A stretch of DNA of 64,000 bases, from positions 124,001-188,000 of the forward strand of contig NZ_JAKFUM010000010.1 of NCBI RefSeq assembly GCF_021732705.1. Reading direction: 5' to 3'. The translations under genes and the position numbers were made by a program. Positions 62,400-64,000 of the stretch are shown in pieces. The stretch comes from Nevskia sp. GTDB lineage: Bacteria > Pseudomonadota > Gammaproteobacteria > Nevskiales > Nevskiaceae. Under the pieces are notes generated by a model, which was given only the letters and a program-made list of their open reading frames with translations, did not search any database and was not told the DNA's origin. The stretch's first letter is position 1, and each line of letters opens with the position of its first letter.

Positions 62400-64000
62400 T
62401 TACTTCGCAAACGCCCGCGCGTTCTGGAACATCCGGAACCACGGCGTCTTGCCGTCCCAGGCCTTGGGCCAGAACGACCCAGAAACTCCGGCAATCGTCC
62501 GCTCCGGATGCGGCATCAGGATGGTCACGCGGCCATCGGCGTTGGTGACCGATGCGATGCCCGCCGGCGAGCCGTTCGGGTTCGCCGGATAGCGGGTCGC
62601 GACCCGGCCGCGGTTGTCGATGTAGCGCATCGCCACCCCACCCGCCGCTTCCAGTACGACCTGATCAGCCGCGTTGCCGAACTCGGCTCGACCTTCGCCA
62701 TGGGCGACGGCGATCGGCATCCGCGTGCCGGCCATGCCCTGGAAGAACATCGACTTGCTGTCCGTCAGCTCGACCATGCTCCAGCGCGCTTCGAACTGCT
62801 CGCTGCGGTTGCGGCGGAACGCCGGCCAGGCTTCGGCACCGGGGACGATGCCCTTCAGCGCGGCCATCATCTGGCAGCCGTTGCAGACGCCGAGCGCGAA
62901 GCGGTCGTCCTTGGCGAGGAAACCTTCGAAGGTGTCGCGGGCACGCGCGTTGAACAGGATCGAGCGCGCCCAGCCCAAGCCGGCACCGAGTACGTCGCCG
63001 TAGCTGAAGCCACCTGCAGCGGCGAAGCCGGCGAAGTCCGCCAGCTGCACGCGGCCTTCGAGGATGTCGCTCATGTGGACGTCGACGGCGTCGAAGCCAG
63101 CGGCGTGGAAGCCGTAGGCCATCTCGACCTGGCCGTTGACCCCCTGCTCGCGCAGCACGGCGACCTTGGGACGCTTGCCGATGTGCGCGGCAGCGACCGG
63201 GGCCGACGGATCGAAGGTCAGCTTCACGGTGATGCCCGGATCGGCCATGTCGCCGGCGCTGTCGAACTCTTCGCGCGTGCAGTCCGGGTTGTCGCGCAAG
63301 CTCGCGATGCGGTGGCTGGTTTCGGCCCAGTTGCGGTACAGCGTCTGGACTTCGTCGCTGAACACGGTCTTGGCACCAAAGGTGATCGTGATCTTTTCAT
63401 CCGCACTCGATTCGCCAATCAGCCCGGCGTGCAGGCCGGCGGCGCGAGCGCTGGCGACAGCGGCATCGACATCAGCCGCACGCAGTTGGACAACGAAGCC
63501 GAGTTCCTCGTTGAACAGGGCGGCGACCGGATCGGGGCCGAGCGCGTCGAGCGCGACATCGATACCGCTTCGGCCGGCGAAGGCCATCTCGCAGAGGGTG
63601 ACGAACAGGCCGCCGTCGGAGCGGTCGTGATACGCCAGCAGCTTGCCCGCCGCGTTCATCGCTTGCAGCCAGCCGAAGGCCGCCTTGAGGCGCGCCGGAT
63701 CGTCGAGATCCGGTGCGGTGTCACCAACCGCACCGAACACCTGCGCCAGCGCCGAGCCGCCAAGGCGGTTCTTGCCGGCGCCGAGGTCGACCAGCATCAG
63801 GCGGCTGGCGGCTTCGGCCTTGAGCTGCGGCGTCAGGGTCTTGCGCACGTCGGCGACCGGTGCGAACGCGGTGATCACCAGGCTCAGCGGCGAGGTCTGC
63901 ACCTTGGTCTCGCCGTCCTGCTGCCAGACCGACTTCATCGACAGCGAATCCTTGCCGACCGGAATCGCGATCCCGAGTGCCGGGCACAGCTCGCGGCCGA
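62400..64000 (-). CDS. purL: phosphoribosylformylglycinamidine synthase, C-terminal part (continues beyond window)
   Basis: KVAVLREQGVNGQVEMAYGFHAAGFDAVDVHMSDI, FSYGDVLGAGLGWA, FALGVCNGCQMM (glutaminase Cys); frame open to the window edge. Confidence 0.97.
   Translation of the reverse strand, partial: GRELCPALGIAIPVGKDSLSMKSVWQQDGETKVQTSPLSLVITAFAPVADVRKTLTPQLKAEAASRLMLVDLGAGKNRLGGSALAQVFGAVGDTAPDLDDPARLKAAFGWLQAMNAAGKLLAYHDRSDGGLFVTLCEMAFAGRSGIDVALDALGPDPVAALFNEELGFVVQLRAADVDAAVASARAAGLHAGLIGESSADEKITITFGAKTVFSDEVQTLYRNWAETSHRIASLRDNPDCTREEFDSAGDMADPGITVKLTFDPSAPVAAAHIGKRPKVAVLREQGVNGQVEMAYGFHAAGFDAVDVHMSDILEGRVQLADFAGFAAAGGFSYGDVLGAGLGWARSILFNARARDTFEGFLAKDDRFALGVCNGCQMMAALKGIVPGAEAWPAFRRNRSEQFEARWSMVELTDSKSMFFQGMAGTRMPIAVAHGEGRAEFGNAADQVVLEAAGGVAMRYIDNRGRVATRYPANPNGSPAGIASVTNADGRVTILMPHPERTIAGVSGSFWPKAWDGKTPWFRMFQNARAFAK

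Overview
High-GC proteobacterial chromosomal segment, probably gammaproteobacterial judging by the gene order of the cell-wall locus; no rRNA, tRNA, CRISPR array, phage or intact transposase was recognised. The backbone is ordinary: msrB, gatCAB, an mreBCD-mrdA-rodA-mltB-rlpA-dacA-ybeD-lipB elongasome locus followed by mlaFEDCBA, purU, hslO, lldD and the 3' part of purL. The accessory parts worth a second look are: (i) a DUF1302-DUF1329-YCF48-MMPL envelope gene cluster with a strong internal terminator-like hairpin; (ii) a winged-helix/Ser-Thr kinase/TM/TPR regulator divergent from a ~1320-aa surface protein with GloVer-type (DGNFYGTT) repeats, four Ig-like repeats and a GlyGly-CTERM-like tail, with a small Cys/His-rich protein just downstream and a second GloVer paralogue at 53 kb; (iii) 29-bp tandem repeats that include the mreB stop codon and lie in an unusually long mreB-mreC gap; (iv) a five-gene lipid-methyltransferase/CFA-synthase-like cluster; (v) an Lcp/MpaB-like oxygenase; (vi) an island of several short REP-like element families near 59.2-60.9 kb surrounding orphan ORFs. 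All assignments come from reading the translations and DNA by eye; no database search was run.
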